64,000 bases of DNA from Taenia hydatigena (Eukaryota > Platyhelminthes > Cestoda > Cyclophyllidea > Taeniidae), in NCBI GenBank assembly GCA_036345935.2, contig JADWOT020000010.1:6808587-6872586 (forward strand). The letters run 5' to 3'. The translations under genes were made by a program, and so were the position numbers. The notes under the pieces were generated by a model. The model was given only the letters and a program-made list of their open reading frames with translations, did not search any database and was not told the origin of the DNA. This document shows positions 1 through 11,498 of this stretch, in pieces. Position 1 is the stretch's first letter. Every line of letters begins with the position of its first letter.

Positions 1-1490
1 TGAATTAAGCAAGACTCCCTCGCTCTCTCTCTTCCTCTCTCAAAAGCAAATACACCACCATGAATCATTTCGACAAATGATTGGATGGCAAAAGGATGTC
101 GATGTTATGTCACACAACACTTGTAAAAGCTGGTGTCATGAAAGTGGGCACAGAACCCTGCATAACAACGAAGAAGATGGAAGCGTCTTCTTTGCAATGG
201 AAAGGCAGAAATGAGGAGAGAAGAGTCGTGAACAGTAAGGCATGGTCGAAATGTAATTGCCTTTTGTAATTTACCACTTCTTCAACTTGTTTCCGACTTG
301 ATGATTGGCAATCCCACTTCTCTCCACCGTTAAAAAATGCGTCGAATGGCATGCAGAGTAGGCGGAAAAGCGCATCGTTGCCACTAACGTTGGATGATGC
401 AGGTGGGAGTTGCTCTAGCCATTGCAGAAGGTGAACAGGAAGCAGTGGACGACAACGAAAGCGAAGGCAAGACGAAGATGGTAGGGCACATGTGCACACG
501 TGAAACCGTCAGTTCTATCAGAGGATTGACAAAATGACAATTCACGTAAATTTTAGAGATGGACGGGTTCACATTCAGGATTGAATACCAACGTAGACCT
601 GACACAGGTCTTCGGCATGGTAACAAGCGTTGCCCGCCATAAGGAGGCTTCTAATCCAAATCATGAACCAAAATTTAGTCATTTCTTGGCACTTTGAGCT
701 ATCTGCGCTGTACTGCCTTCTAGTCTGATCTCGATCCTCTTATGATAGTTGTGCCGCAAATAATATGGGAGGCATAGACACAATTCGACGAGAGTTAAGC
801 AGCTCCTTTGTAATGAATGTGGGTAGCATCTGCCTCTTTGAGAGAATTTAAGAGGTAATTGCTAAGTGGTTTCTTTGTGAATGGTAGGTCGCCCATTTGA
901 TACAAAGGCCTCGATAGTAACTTCCACTAAAGCTGCCTTCATTGTGCTGTCAAGGCAGTCCACCTTAGGCACAACACGTTTTGGTCCGAATCGGATCAGT
1001 TCATATTATATGAGCCACATTTTTACTCTCAAAATTGCCTTTCAGAGCAGAATGGAAGTGTGTTGATAAAACTAGGTAGCTGGTCCAACTTTTTTCGTAA
1101 ATGTATCGTACTGAGCTTCTGTCGGTGCCGAACCGATCGTTGATTTGTTGGACAACGCAGCCGGTAATCAAAAGTGGCAGCATGAAGCTGTTAGTAACGT
1201 GTGCCACGTGGGTGTCTATAACTTCTATGTCTTGGTTGCGAATTTCAGAAATGGGAAGAGAAAGAGCAGTGATTGGTTATGCTTGATTTTTCTCTATCAC
1301 TATCCATTACTGTTGGAAGAACCGAAACTTTTCCAAATCGCGGAGAGACAAGACTGACAATGACAATGCGATAAAGCCCGCTTCCTATAGAAGATAGAAT
1401 TGACGATTCTATCGCTCCACTAACAGTCTCTTTATGGGTAAGAGGGTCACATCCACGCTCACGCACATTACAACCTTTACGTTGAATTAT
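1..1490. other. intergenic, no supported gene
   Basis: No open frame here resembles a known family. The frames of 60-130 codons lack splice-site context and have no recognisable motif. The right end adjoins the 3' flank of FABP gene 1, which lies on the minus strand. Confidence 0.5.
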
Positions 1491-1686
1491 TCATCTACTC
1501 CAGTAAGTTAGCAACCACCTACCCCTGGAACAAACCCGATTCCATCCAAACGCACAAAGGCAAGAGCGATTCAACATTTATTATCTGGGTACTAAAATGG
1601 GTGGGAAAGAGGAAGACCTAGGTTGAGTTAGAGAAAAGAGAGAGGAGGAAGGAGGTAGGGGAAGAGATTATTAATAGCAGCCTTGC

Positions 1687-2167
1687 TTACATCCCTCGCG
1701 AGTAGGTTCGCACACAGACCAATTCATCGGCCTTTACAGTCTAAAATGAAAACAGAATGCATATTTAACAATCGAAAAGCAGAAAGTCGTGTTATATGCC
1801 TCTCAAAAATGGCTCCTACCGCTTTCAGTTCATTGCCTTCAACTACACGATCAATGTAGGTGGTCTTGTCCCTGCCGACCTGCTCCTGCTTCAGCACTCC
1901 ATCCTCCACTGTCAGCATTGACATGACTTCGCGTGAATCGGGGGTGACCTCCTTAAACTGCTCCCCCAGTCTGAACGAGATTTCGGAGGTCTTGAACTTG
2001 CTCTCTGACCGCATATTATACCTGCCATCGCCCAAATCACTGATTATCAAGTTGGGCTTCATCAAATTGCCCATCTTGCGAGTAAAATAGTCCACCCCGA
2101 GGCGTTCCATGATCTTGTCGAAGCCCTCACTCTTCTCCATCTTCCAGGTACCGATGAATGGCTCCAT
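1687..2167 (-). CDS. fatty-acid-binding protein, paralogue 1
   Basis: Cytosolic FABP of the lipocalin/calycin group, a ten-strand beta-barrel that carries long-chain fatty acids. Tapeworms need such carriers because they take lipids from the host. Exon 1 is 2167-1820 (116 codons) and exon 2 is 1740-1687 (17 codons plus stop). The 79-bp intron runs from a GTAGGA donor to a TTTTCATTTTAG acceptor, phase 0. The product is 133 aa, the usual family length. It opens MEPFIGTWKMEKSEGFD, the FABP signature around residues 5-22, and ends VCVRTYSRGM. Arg107, Arg127 and Tyr129 form the family's carboxylate-binding triad, and all three are present. The start is chosen because residue 1 of the family falls there; the frame stays open upstream. 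Very similar to Echinococcus FABP1 as remembered. A CCAAT/E-box/TATA promoter lies upstream. Confidence 0.93.
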
Positions 2168-2227
2168 TGCTGACGGCTGCTCGATCCGATGTGTGGCTAA
2201 GGGTTGTGACCTCTGTCGAATCCCCCT

Positions 2228-2297
2228 TTTTATAGTCCAACTGCGGACACGTGCATTTGGTGGGTCGAGGTCAGTGATTGGTGGAATCGGACCAATT
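2228..2297 (-). promoter_or_regulatory. FABP gene 1 promoter
   Basis: Read on the minus strand in order: an inverted pair of CCAAT boxes (ATTGG then CCAAT) within 2271-2297, a CACGTG E-box at 2253-2248, and a TATAAAA box at 2234-2228, about 61 bp before the ATG. The 26 bases 2271-2296 are identical to 21531-21556 ahead of FABP gene 2. The spacing from CCAAT pair to E-box is also the same in both genes, which indicates a conserved core promoter. Confidence 0.75.
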
Positions 2298-2300
2298 GCA

Positions 2301-5300
2301 TTTAAGGATAGTTGACCTATTTCCAATTTCAGTTCCTGGTTGGTTACTGCACCTGTAAAATCACGTGAGCAAAATCCAACACCAACGACAACCAGCATCC
2401 AACATCACTAAGGGAAAGTACTGATGGGTAACCAGTGAAGAGAGTGCTAGCTTTTTCTGGTGCATCAAGGTGACCAAAAGTTGTGTCACTTCCTTCCAAC
2501 TTGTTAAAAAAAGCCTCTAAAATGCAACAAATCAACTGTAAAACAGCATTTGCACTTGGTTATCATTATTAAATTCCATCATCCAAATGAGAATTAGAAA
2601 TCAAGTAGTAGTTAACTTCTTGCAGAACTTCCTGAAACAGTGCTTGCTTATGAGGGCAGGTTTGTGGAGCCAAGTTACGAGGAGGCATCAGTCGACACGG
2701 GGAAAGGACGAATGCACCACAACATATGAAAGCATTTGCTGTCAGAAAGGTGGCTGAAAGTGGTGAAATGATGTTTTTCACATTAAGACTGGACGTGGAT
2801 GTGCTTGCTCACAACTTGGTCAACCTCGACAGTGTGAAAGTGAAGGGGCAAGAGAAGAGTGGTGAGGGGTGATGAGCTGGGTTTTATCACTTAATTGCTG
2901 AAATAATGGAGGTAGATTTCAGATCCAGGCTTGCGCTTACACGTGGTGCAGCACTGCAGCTCCTTCCAGATGAGCTTTGAAGGCGATCTCAGAGAAGTAA
3001 TCCTGCAAATGTAGGATCGCCTTGGTAATTTTAGTTGCTCTTTAAACACTATTGAAATGACATTGATATTGACGCTAGTGATGGTTAGGTTGAGTTTAAT
3101 AGCAACCGCAGTTTCCTCAGTGAATATTTTTACGCCAATACAACACATCACTTCAGCCTGTTAAGTTCTAGGATCGCGTGTAGGTCCCTCAGCTCCAAAT
3201 TGTAGTTAAACGTGGTCATTGGTTTCTCAGTCTATCGCTCCATTCTGCCCTCTACTCCTCTTTCCTAAGATTTTTCATTCTTTCATTGACTTACTTGCTT
3301 TCCCACTGATGTGTATGTGTATGTGTGAACCCGCTGTCACTACCAGCTCCGGTCTTCTGGCTGCCGATTCGATAAGTGCTGCAAACTAAGCATGTGGGAG
3401 CTCGAACACGAGGATAAATGGATTGTTAATGCTTGCAAGTGATTAAGTGCTATCCATATCAAGGGAGATGGGAGGAAATCACTTTGAAATAGAGGATCCC
3501 ACTGTCAGTGATAGCAGTGCAGCCTGGAGCACAGTGAGTGTAAACCTGGAGTGCTCAAGATGCCCAAACCCTCCTGCATTTGTATCCCCCCAAGTGACCA
3601 ATGAACCTACTCGCGTACATAATGTGGATCCTGATGGAATGTAAGCCTGACGCCTACACACATATTGAATGTTGTAAAATGAGGTGCAAAAGAATGAAAC
3701 TGGAGCGTCTTCTAGAGCCGTGGACGTCCCTCCTCCCCATCAATGACTGTTCAAGGTGGCGCTTAAGAGGACGAAGTTAGATCGTTTCAGTAACACGATT
3801 CCAGCCGCGGTAGCATAAAGTTATTCGTGCTCAACTAATGCAGCCCTTAGCATCAAAAAGCTGTAAATAATGCACTGGAAAGTTTGTTTCCCCTAAATGA
3901 CCTCGACCTGGACTAAATGCACAAACCTAAACTCTAGAAAGGAACAGTTGCTTATTTCATCTCCTTCCAGCAATAGGGACAACTAATTATTTTTGCTTTC
4001 CGTCGCTATGGTGTGGTGATATCACTGGCTACATGTCACTTGCACTGTCACACAATTCCTTTGCTTCGTTCGTAACCTGCATCCAATTTGAAAGGCCATC
4101 AGTGACGATGCGAAATCGTGAGGCAAATGACGTCCTTCAAATCATTCACACTTCAAGCGCATTCATTTGTTCCGTTTTTATTTTATCCATCCATTGACAT
4201 CTCCATTTACGCATTCCAAGTTAGTTGTGCACCAATGGAAGAACGTCCCCCAATTCTGCCTCCTTTCCACGGCCCTCGTCCACTTTTGGGGCAGAATAAT
4301 GTTCTTTTTAGGGAATGAACTACTCTCTCCCTTCCCTCCATGCTGTCCACCCATTCGTCGAAAGGACCATACAACTTGATGGCTCTTTTAAAAGCGAAAT
4401 TCTGTGCTTTCGAGGTACTCTAGTATCTGCTACAATCTCGATGGCGACGACAATGCCACCACATTGGCAGCAGAAGGAAAAAGCGGAGGCAGTGTTTTGC
4501 TCCTTGTGGCAAACAGGTTTGGTGTTCCACGCAAGAGGAGAAAAGATGCGTCAAGATAGGCAAAGCGTGATGCCTTCTCAAAACTGACGACTCTAAGTAC
4601 ACATGCACTGAAATTGCGTGGCATTTTTATTAAATTTCGTGTAGTGTATGAAGGACATTGAAGGGTTGTAGTCATAAGGTTCTCAGACCACCAAAAATTA
4701 GTGATTACGTCAGACGTGAGACGAACAAACCACGTATGTGGGGGGGCCAAAATGATTGACAGTGGAAGAATGCGGCGTGCTTACTCTCTCTCTGCAATTC
4801 CATCAGAGAGTTGGATGATTTGATCCATCACAGCAAGGCAAAGTAGTCTTGAAGGAGCGATTTTCGCTTGGGTGTCGTCCTGGAGACCATGGGGCAGTTA
4901 TTGTAATCTCAGCATCCCCCACTGGTGGCAAACAAAACGAAGTGGTGGCGTCCTTGTACTGTAAGACAAAGGCGATTTACTAGTACTTGCTATGGCATTA
5001 AAGAAGGACAATCCAGAGCGTGGATGCTGTTCAAGACTGTCAATTCTCAGGGTTCGGAGGTCTGGAACGTTAATCAAGCCAAAGCGTGTACATGTTTATG
5101 CTAAGGCTTGGAGGCGGAGTGTACGTGCAAACGGTGGACGCGGTTGTGTGATTGTTTTCATAACAAATCAAAACCCGAATCGAACGCCGGTACGTAAATT
5201 ATCACCCAATAAACATCATCACCACAGAGCCTATCATTCTCTCTTCATCTACTACAGCAGTATTTGCCTTAAGTCGATGTGGATCCTATTGCAGTTCGCT

Positions 5301-5535
5301 TCTTGTGCGTGTTGAAGTAGTTGCATAGTCATGTAACGCAAAGAGAAGCTTGAACGTGTCTCCTTTACAAGGAAGTCGCAACAGTGTTTCCTGGGTGGTG
5401 AAATTACTGTTTAGTGTGAGAATCTGAGTCGACTGGACCTGAGGGGAAGGGAATGGCAGAGCAGCACGAAAGGTAGAGGAGGGAAGGACGGCTAGAAGGG
5501 AGAATGATGAAGGCATAGTACTCGAGGCATAGCGA
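2301..5535. other. intergenic, no supported gene
   Basis: Short frames only, the longest about 107 codons, none with a family motif or a consistent set of splice sites. Nothing further recognised. Confidence 0.45.
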
Positions 5536-5539
5536 TTGT

Positions 5540-5710
5540 CCATCGAGTTGATGTGTGGATGGGTGGATGGATGGATACACAAACACACTCATACGCTGAC
5601 ATTGAATGCGGTCATGTGTGACATGGATACACGGAACTATAACGTAATGTGATGATTGCTGACCCGTGACACGCGATGTCATGTTATGCGGCAGCATTGG
5701 ACCGCGTGTA
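5540..5710 (-). repeat. dispersed element A, copy 1
   Basis: Diverged inverted partner of 7685-7850. Shared pieces are cccgtgacacgc followed by an atgcgg(c/t)(a/t)gc-like run, and gcggtca(c/t)(a/g)tgt. Each copy has a short GGAT/ATCC run near its outer edge (5558-5577 here). Identity is patchy, so this is an old pair. No terminal repeat or coding capacity seen. Confidence 0.4.
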
Positions 5711-6194
5711 GCGTGATGTTCGCATGATGCATAGGTCAGAGGTGAGGGAAAGGCCACTGACAGTTGCAATTCTGATGCTCCCCTTCGTACTGACAATGCT
5801 CTACCTGGCTGCCTACAAAGCCGTTTTATGTAGAATGAAGGAGTTGTTGATTTGATGAGCACATGAAGTATTTCTGCGGCGTAATCGAGTCGTCTACACT
5901 GCTGAGCAGATTGCCTTCACGATGCAGCCCGCAGAACCAGTCTACGCTAACCATACCGAAGTAGCGCTGTGACAGATGTATGGACAACATGGCTACTACG
6001 ACTCGATGCGTTTCAGCCTATTTGCAGTCATCCACTTCCTGTGGATTGGTATAAACGTGGGCTCAAGGTAGTGACATCTTGAGGTACGCACCAGATTTGA
6101 CTGACATTAAAGGTGTGGGAGATTGAGGACATGAGCACTTAGGCGGTGCTACCGTACCGTGGGAGTCACTTTCACCAGGCGAGACAGTTGTGTC

Positions 6195-6490
6195 TGTCTA
6201 AGTTTAATTGCTCATTAAGGTGGTCCGATTTTTGGCGTGATTTTTGCGAGTAGGCTCAACGCTCTCCCTTTCTTGGTCCGATTTAGGCTTTAGAGGCATT
6301 GAAGAGGACACAATCACTCTCCCTTCTTTGCATTGCATGGATCTGTTCAGAGCATCGTAGCATTTCAACGACATCCACCTGACATCCAATCACCCGTTCA
6401 TATGACTGACAACGGAGCAATGAATGCATCCGCTTTGTGTATTTGCGCTTCGGAGTGAGGCTTGTTTGATTCACGCCATCCACTCACTTG
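6195..6490 (-). repeat. dispersed element B, copy 1
   Basis: Read on the minus strand it aligns with 10530-10820 on the plus strand. Landmarks in the same order in both copies: gagtggatgg, gaatcaaacaag, cgcaaatacacaaag, a tggatg core, cggacc(a/g)agaaagg and aaatcggaccac(c/g)ttaatga. I judge identity near 70-80% in the best stretches. No open frame is conserved between the two copies, so this looks like a non-coding or decayed mobile element. Confidence 0.55.
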
Positions 6491-7117
6491 GACCAAACTA
6501 ATCCAACAAGTACACTTTTGGCATTTCCAATTCAAATCAGTCATGCTGTGCGAGAAATTGGTACAAATTGAAAGGAGAGCAATTCTTGAATTGTACCAAT
6601 TGGACGAATCAATCGCAGGGTGTTGACAGTAGAAAGAAATTCTACTATAGACCCATCAACTGTCAATAGCATCGTTCTTCCATCATAACTCCGTGTACTT
6701 GATAAGTCCTCTTGACGGCTGGAGGAGACTGTGACATTTCAGTGGCTTCGATGCATGTGTCAAGTGGGTCTGGCGCAAGACGAGTGCTTCAAGGCGTCGC
6801 CATTCCGAGGTGAATACGCCTTTTGTATAAACACCTGTCTGCCGACTGCACAACCAAAATCTGCGTCAGGTTAAAGGACTGCACGTTTTCACTGGCTGAC
6901 AGCTACCACCTCGCTGCAGACTTCAACTTAAACAGCTCCACATCGGTGCAGTAGGCATAAACTTAACTTGCCGACTGTAACGTGGTGGGTGGAGGTGTAC
7001 AAGACAATGGTTCATAAGAATATTATTTGGTAAACAAAGTGGCGGACAGTCAGTCTGCTGCAATGTAAATGGCTTTGCGTTTCCGTCTAACGCCGTAAAT
7101 GCGAGCTCTGCGTTAAT

Positions 7118-7137
7118 GGGGGGGGGGGGGGGGGGGG
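7118..7137 (+). repeat. poly-G run of 20
   Basis: Twenty consecutive G. Such a run can form a G-quadruplex and its length is unstable in cloning and sequencing, so the true length may differ. It sits in otherwise gene-free DNA. Confidence 0.95.
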
Positions 7138-7684
7138 AAACCTGTCGAAACTAATAACTGGTGTGCATCGGAATTACCCTTTTTTCTACTCCATTGTCCA
7201 ATGGTGGCTGTTTAGGACATTCGAAAGGCACTGACCAGATTAAAACAATTCCATGAGCAAAGAAGAGTTTACTGAAGCTAAGTCAATGGACAGGACAGGA
7301 AGGAAGGGAAGGTGGGGAGAGGCCCCTAAGGGATATGAATGTGGAAAGAGCTCGGAGACAGAACCGCGAGCACCAAATCGCCATTCAAACGACCGCACTC
7401 CTCAGACGAACGTCGCACAGCTTCAATAACAACACTCACACTTAGCGATGCAAATACCACCCCTCAAGTCTTCTCTTGCCATCCATCATAGTTTGAATGG
7501 CTTTGCCATTGATGTTTGAGCATAGAGGAACTGGGAAGTGTTTTTTGATTAAAAAATTACTAAACCTATGACAGCTGTCTCCGTTAACAGTGCGAATGCG
7601 AGTATTTGGGGTCGGATGACTGGCATTGTGCCCTCGATCACCTTTGAACTTTACATGCTGTGTACAAAGTGCACAACACGTGGC

Positions 7685-7850
7685 TCAATGCTGCAACCGC
7701 ATGGTATCACGTTGCGTGTCACGGGCTAGCGGTAGTCATGTCACGTTGTGATGCGCAAACCCTTGGTGCGGTGAATAAGCGGTACATGTGACCGCTTTTG
7801 ATTAATGAGGCATCCACTATCCATCCATCCATCTGTTCACCTGCTTATCG
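7685..7850 (+). repeat. dispersed element A, copy 2
   Basis: Inverted partner of 5540-5710. It contains tgcgtgtcacgggc and cacatgt/gtcacat-type words, and carries its own short ATCC run at 7817-7832. It lies 0.8 kb from the large (ATCC)n array. Confidence 0.4.
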
Positions 7851-8676
7851 ATTCATCATGAGGGCGAAGGATCGTCATGACTTATCTTCGATGAGTCTGC
7901 AGGGTGGACTCCTTCGAGAGCCACCCAATGCTATACCTCTGACCTTCTCTTCCCTCCTCTTCGATCTATGACATCATCATCTCGGCTTTGACGAGGACAC
8001 ATTAGCCTTCGTTCTCGCATCGCATAGCTCTGTGTCTACTTTTATAATGTCTAATTTCACGGTGTCCACTCTCACGGACATTGTTTGCTTTTGGAGACGT
8101 CCGCTTGGTCGGTTATACATTGAAATGGAGGGGCATTTAAAGCATTCTCCTTGCGTATTTGTTCAGCGTTAAGCATTCATCCTTGATGGGCCCATCTGAA
8201 GGGAGGCAACTCATCTGCAAAAAGGTGCTCAGATTTAAAACAACAACTCGGACTGCAACAGCCGCCATTGTAGTGGAAAAGTATGAGGAGCAAGAGAAGC
8301 AATGGTGGTGGTGGAAGCAGTTCAGAAAGTGGCTGGCAAGATGAAAGTAGGCAACAGCGGTAGTAAGTACTTGCGTATAAACCAACACCATTTGAATGTC
8401 CTCCTGCAAACAAGAGGCGTGAACTCCCGATTCACAGAATTCTACCAGTTCCACAGAAGTTTTCGAGCGCAACACAGCAGTGAGACATGTGATAGATGCA
8501 GAGATGGTAGACGTTACAACTGAATGTCAGTGGTCGGTGATTGAAATTCCACATTAAAGAAGTAACTCTCAAACGAATTCAATCAACAGCTAAAAGGTCT
8601 AATGACCATCAATACAACGAGGGATGCGGTGATTGTGGTAGTAATAAAGACAACATAATCATTAACAAACATTCTA
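7851..8676. other. AT-moderate spacer before the microsatellite
   Basis: Contains overlapping frames on both strands around 8137-8523 with Phe/His/Cys-rich or Thr/Glu-rich translations. None is recognisable or supported by splice sites. Confidence 0.35.
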
Positions 8677-9234
8677 ATCCATCCATCCATCCATCCATCC
8701 ATCCATCCATCCATCCATCCATCCATCCATCCATCCATCCATCCATCCATCCATCCATCCATCCATCCATCCATCCATCCATCCATCCATCCATCCATCC
8801 ATCCATCCATCCATCCATCCATCCATCCATCCATCCATCCATCCATCCATCCATCCATCCATCCATCCATCCATCCATCCATCCATCCATCCATCCATCC
8901 ATCCATCCATCCATATCCATCCATCCATCCATCTCCATCCATCCATCCAATCCATCCATCCATCCATCCATCCATCCATCCATCATCCATCCATCCATCC
9001 ATCCATCCATCCATCCATCATCCATCCATCCATCCATCCATCCATCCATCCATCCATCCATCCATCCATCCATCCATCCATCCATCCATCCATCCATCCA
9101 TCCATCCATCCATCCATCCATCCATCCATCCATCCATCCATCCATCCATCCATCCATCCATCCATCCATCCATCCATCCATCCATCCATCCATCCATCCA
9201 TCCATCCATCCATCCATCCATCCATCCATCCATC
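8677..9234 (+). repeat. (ATCC)n microsatellite, about 140 units
   Basis: A tetranucleotide array of about 558 bp with only a few interruptions, clustered at roughly 8914-9020 (atat, tctc, caat, catcat). The two flanking halves are almost pure. All six frames stay open across it (IHPS repeats on plus, MDGW repeats on minus), which is a property of the repeat and not evidence for protein. It would lie downstream of, or in an intron of, the candidate minus-strand gene at 9327-9629. Confidence 0.98.
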
Positions 9235-9326
9235 TACCTACCTATGAAACCTTTAATTTATTGTCACTTTACAGAACCACCACATTCTACATGCTGAAAT
9301 GGGATTAAAAATAAAACATTACTTAC

Positions 9327-9629
9327 ACAGCATGTATTGGTGCATTCTACTTCGGTCCACCCAACATTTGTTAAATCACTGACATTGAGAGTTATTTTTT
9401 TTTTCATTCTAGCGCTGGCTCTACGACAGGCATTTGGAACCATCTCCGAACGCAATTCAAGGGTAGAGCAACTCGGGTAATCCTGCGAATTCATCGTAAA
9501 CTTTTGCTCGCACACTTGAGTACACCTGCACCCATGTGGTATCAAGGCGTGTGGGGAATGGATACCACTCACTGATTGACATGATTGACATTGTGCACGC
9601 AGCACACAAATGATCATCACTGCCTCCAT
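9327..9629 (-). CDS. candidate first exon, small Cys-rich secreted protein
   Basis: A 101-codon open segment starts at an ATG at 9629 and ends at a consensus donor, TGT|GTAAGTAATG, at 9327/9326. It begins with a short hydrophobic stretch (MEAVMIICVL), then AQCQSCQS, which resembles the CxxC opening of Ly6/uPAR three-finger proteins. Seven further Cys follow and the segment ends VECTNTCC, like the CC...CN end of that fold. The spacing is not a clean match and the following exon was not found; the intron would enter the (ATCC)n array. Ly6-like is a guess; unknown secreted protein is the safer reading. Confidence 0.3.
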
Positions 9630-9649
9630 AGACCTCGCTTTGTTGCCTA

Positions 9650-10525
9650 CACTTACCCGCTACTTACAGTGGTGTCACCCAGAGAGTGATGAAGAGGGTG
9701 GCTGGCTTGATGCCCTCTTTGAGGTGCCTCTCGGTGCCTCCTGATTCCTCCTCTAATGGCAGAGTGCATCTCGGTGCGAGCGTACCCAAACCACTCGATT
9801 GCCATCATGCAGCAACTTTGGTGACGTCGTCACTCCATCTTTCCTCTTTACATTTATGTGACCAAATTTGATTATCTATGCCTTACAGAATGCCGCCAGA
9901 TGAGATATCATTCGCAAACGCATAGAGTTTGATGCCCTCATTCGATCAAATAATCAGGGATCACGTTCACCATTTGTTTAAAACAAATTTACCCTCTTAG
10001 TGGATTTGTGAAATGTGTCCACTTCTGTGGAATCCCGCAGTTGTAGGCTAAAAAAATCTTCCCAATCAAATGACACACTGGGACGTGCACTGACATCTCG
10101 GAGCGCCAAAAAAAATCTTCCAATTCAACTAGCACACGCTTCCTTCAGGATCGGGTTGGGGTTGGGTCTGACGCACTTTGCACTGTTACTGCGACCTAGA
10201 GTTGCTCAAGATCATCTCTAAGACATCGGCACCTTCCAGACCATGGCTAGGAAGGTCTTCCACTTATGATCCAGAGAAGGGATTCCTTTGGTCAACCCTA
10301 GGAAGAAGTGTATCGCTCAATGAATTTCCTCATCCCGCATGTAAGGTCATTCTTCAGCTGATCATGCACTGTGATGCCCCATTCCACTGAACCAGCGAAG
10401 TTTTAAGGCGACATTTTCGCGGTAAAACAATACCCTGCGGAACAGTACAGCATAGTAGAGAAGAGCGGAATGACCCAAATGACTGATTCAACTTTCGAAG
10501 TGACAAAAGCGCACGGATTTGTCGA
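9650..10525. other. intergenic, no supported gene
   Basis: Short unrelated frames only. The word gcgccaaaaaaaatcttcc at 10101-10119 echoes ctaaaaaaatcttcc at 10049-10063, a small local repeat. Confidence 0.4.
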
Positions 10526-10529
10526 ATTA

Positions 10530-10820
10530 GTTCAACTCAGGTGAGTGGATGGTGTGAATCAAACAAGTCACACTTTGAAACGCAAATACACAAAGTGGGC
10601 GGATTAAATGTCCCATTGCCAATCACCGAAATGGATGCCAGAAAGATGTCGGTAAAAAACTACAATGCCTGAGAAGGCAATGCGAGAAGAGACTGGTTAT
10701 GGCCTCTGCAATGCCCAGGTGGATAAGTAATTCTAATGTCAAAACCGGACCGAGAAAGGCGATGCGTCGAGTGGGCCTATGAAATAGCGCAGAAAATCGG
10801 ACCACGTTAATGACTAATCA
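10530..10820 (+). repeat. dispersed element B, copy 2
   Basis: Inverted partner of 6195-6490, see that entry. It ends with aaaatcggaccacgttaatgactaat, matched in the other copy by the same sequence with two or three changes. Confidence 0.55.
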
Positions 10821-10824
10821 GCCT

Positions 10825-11240
10825 CAAGCAGGAACACATGGCAAACCTAGCGAAACCGACCCCCACGGCGTGGTGTCAGGCCCGTAAGTGCGCATGTCCT
10901 CAATCTTCCACATCACCAATGCCAGACAGGCCTGAAGCGCACGATGGAGCGCACCAGGTTGCCGCCAATATGAACAAACGACCTGCTTACATTAACTCCT
11001 GGCCCATTCCGCCCTCGATATTTGCATCTCGATGGTCCCATGGCCGCGTAAACAGAATACACAAGGAAATGGATGACTGCCCGTTCCTACAGGGGTTAAA
11101 ACAGCTACGACCGCGTGACCGACTTCAAATTAGACAGACTCGTCACAGAGCTAAGTCGACACGGAAGGCATAAATTGCTGTAGGGGATCAAAGATTAGCA
11201 ACAACATCTTGTAATACTAGTTTATTCCGGGTTTAAAAAT
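10825..11240. other. KPTN downstream region
   Basis: No gene recognised. An AATAAA signal on the minus strand at 11226-11221 lies about 273 bp past the KPTN stop and may serve it. Confidence 0.4.
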
Positions 11241-11350
11241 ACCTAGTTATAATTTTTAACGACTCAAATGGTCTGAAATCACCATTTTGACTGTCGCAAA
11301 AACCTAATACACGGGGAGCGCAAAAGAGCTATCGAATTTCGGAACAACTC
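11241..11350 (+). repeat. dispersed element C, copy 1
   Basis: Same orientation and order as 24127-24241. Both begin acctagttat, then (a/g)(g/a)ctcaaatgg, tcgcaaa, ggagcgcaaaaga, and atc(g/a)aatttcgga. The second copy is cut by an assembly gap. Nature unknown. Confidence 0.5.
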
Positions 11351-11498
11351 CTGCATACCACAATCGTCTTATAATAAAAATCGACTACTCGTGTGTAAAA
11401 AGAAGTGATTCACTTTCAAAGTACACCAAACCACGATACAAAAGTGACAGCCTCACTACACCAGTCCAGTTGAATCACAACAGATAAAAGCAGTGCTG

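Larger units (their letters stand above)
1494..2300 (-). repeat. FABP duplication block, copy 1
   Basis: This block holds FABP gene 1 and its flanks and is homologous to 20765-21560. Homology covers promoter, coding exons and 3' UTR. Shared 3' UTR pieces include the plus-strand words aagttag and aaccacct near 1505-1520 and the run cacaaagg at 1553-1560. Both copies also have a purine-rich plus strand just past the stop codon, so the transcripts have a pyrimidine-rich 3' UTR. An AATAAA signal lies on the minus strand at 1582-1577. The block therefore looks like one duplicated transcription unit, not two genes that converged. Confidence 0.75.

Noticed and set aside
5404..5862. 152-codon minus-strand frame
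   Set aside because: Lies in dispersed element A and includes the GGAT run; low-complexity Ser/Pro/His composition.
8541..9308. Long open frames of IHPS or MDGW repeats on both strands
   Set aside because: They are translations of the (ATCC)n array; all frames are open because the repeat contains no stop. No flanking gene structure.
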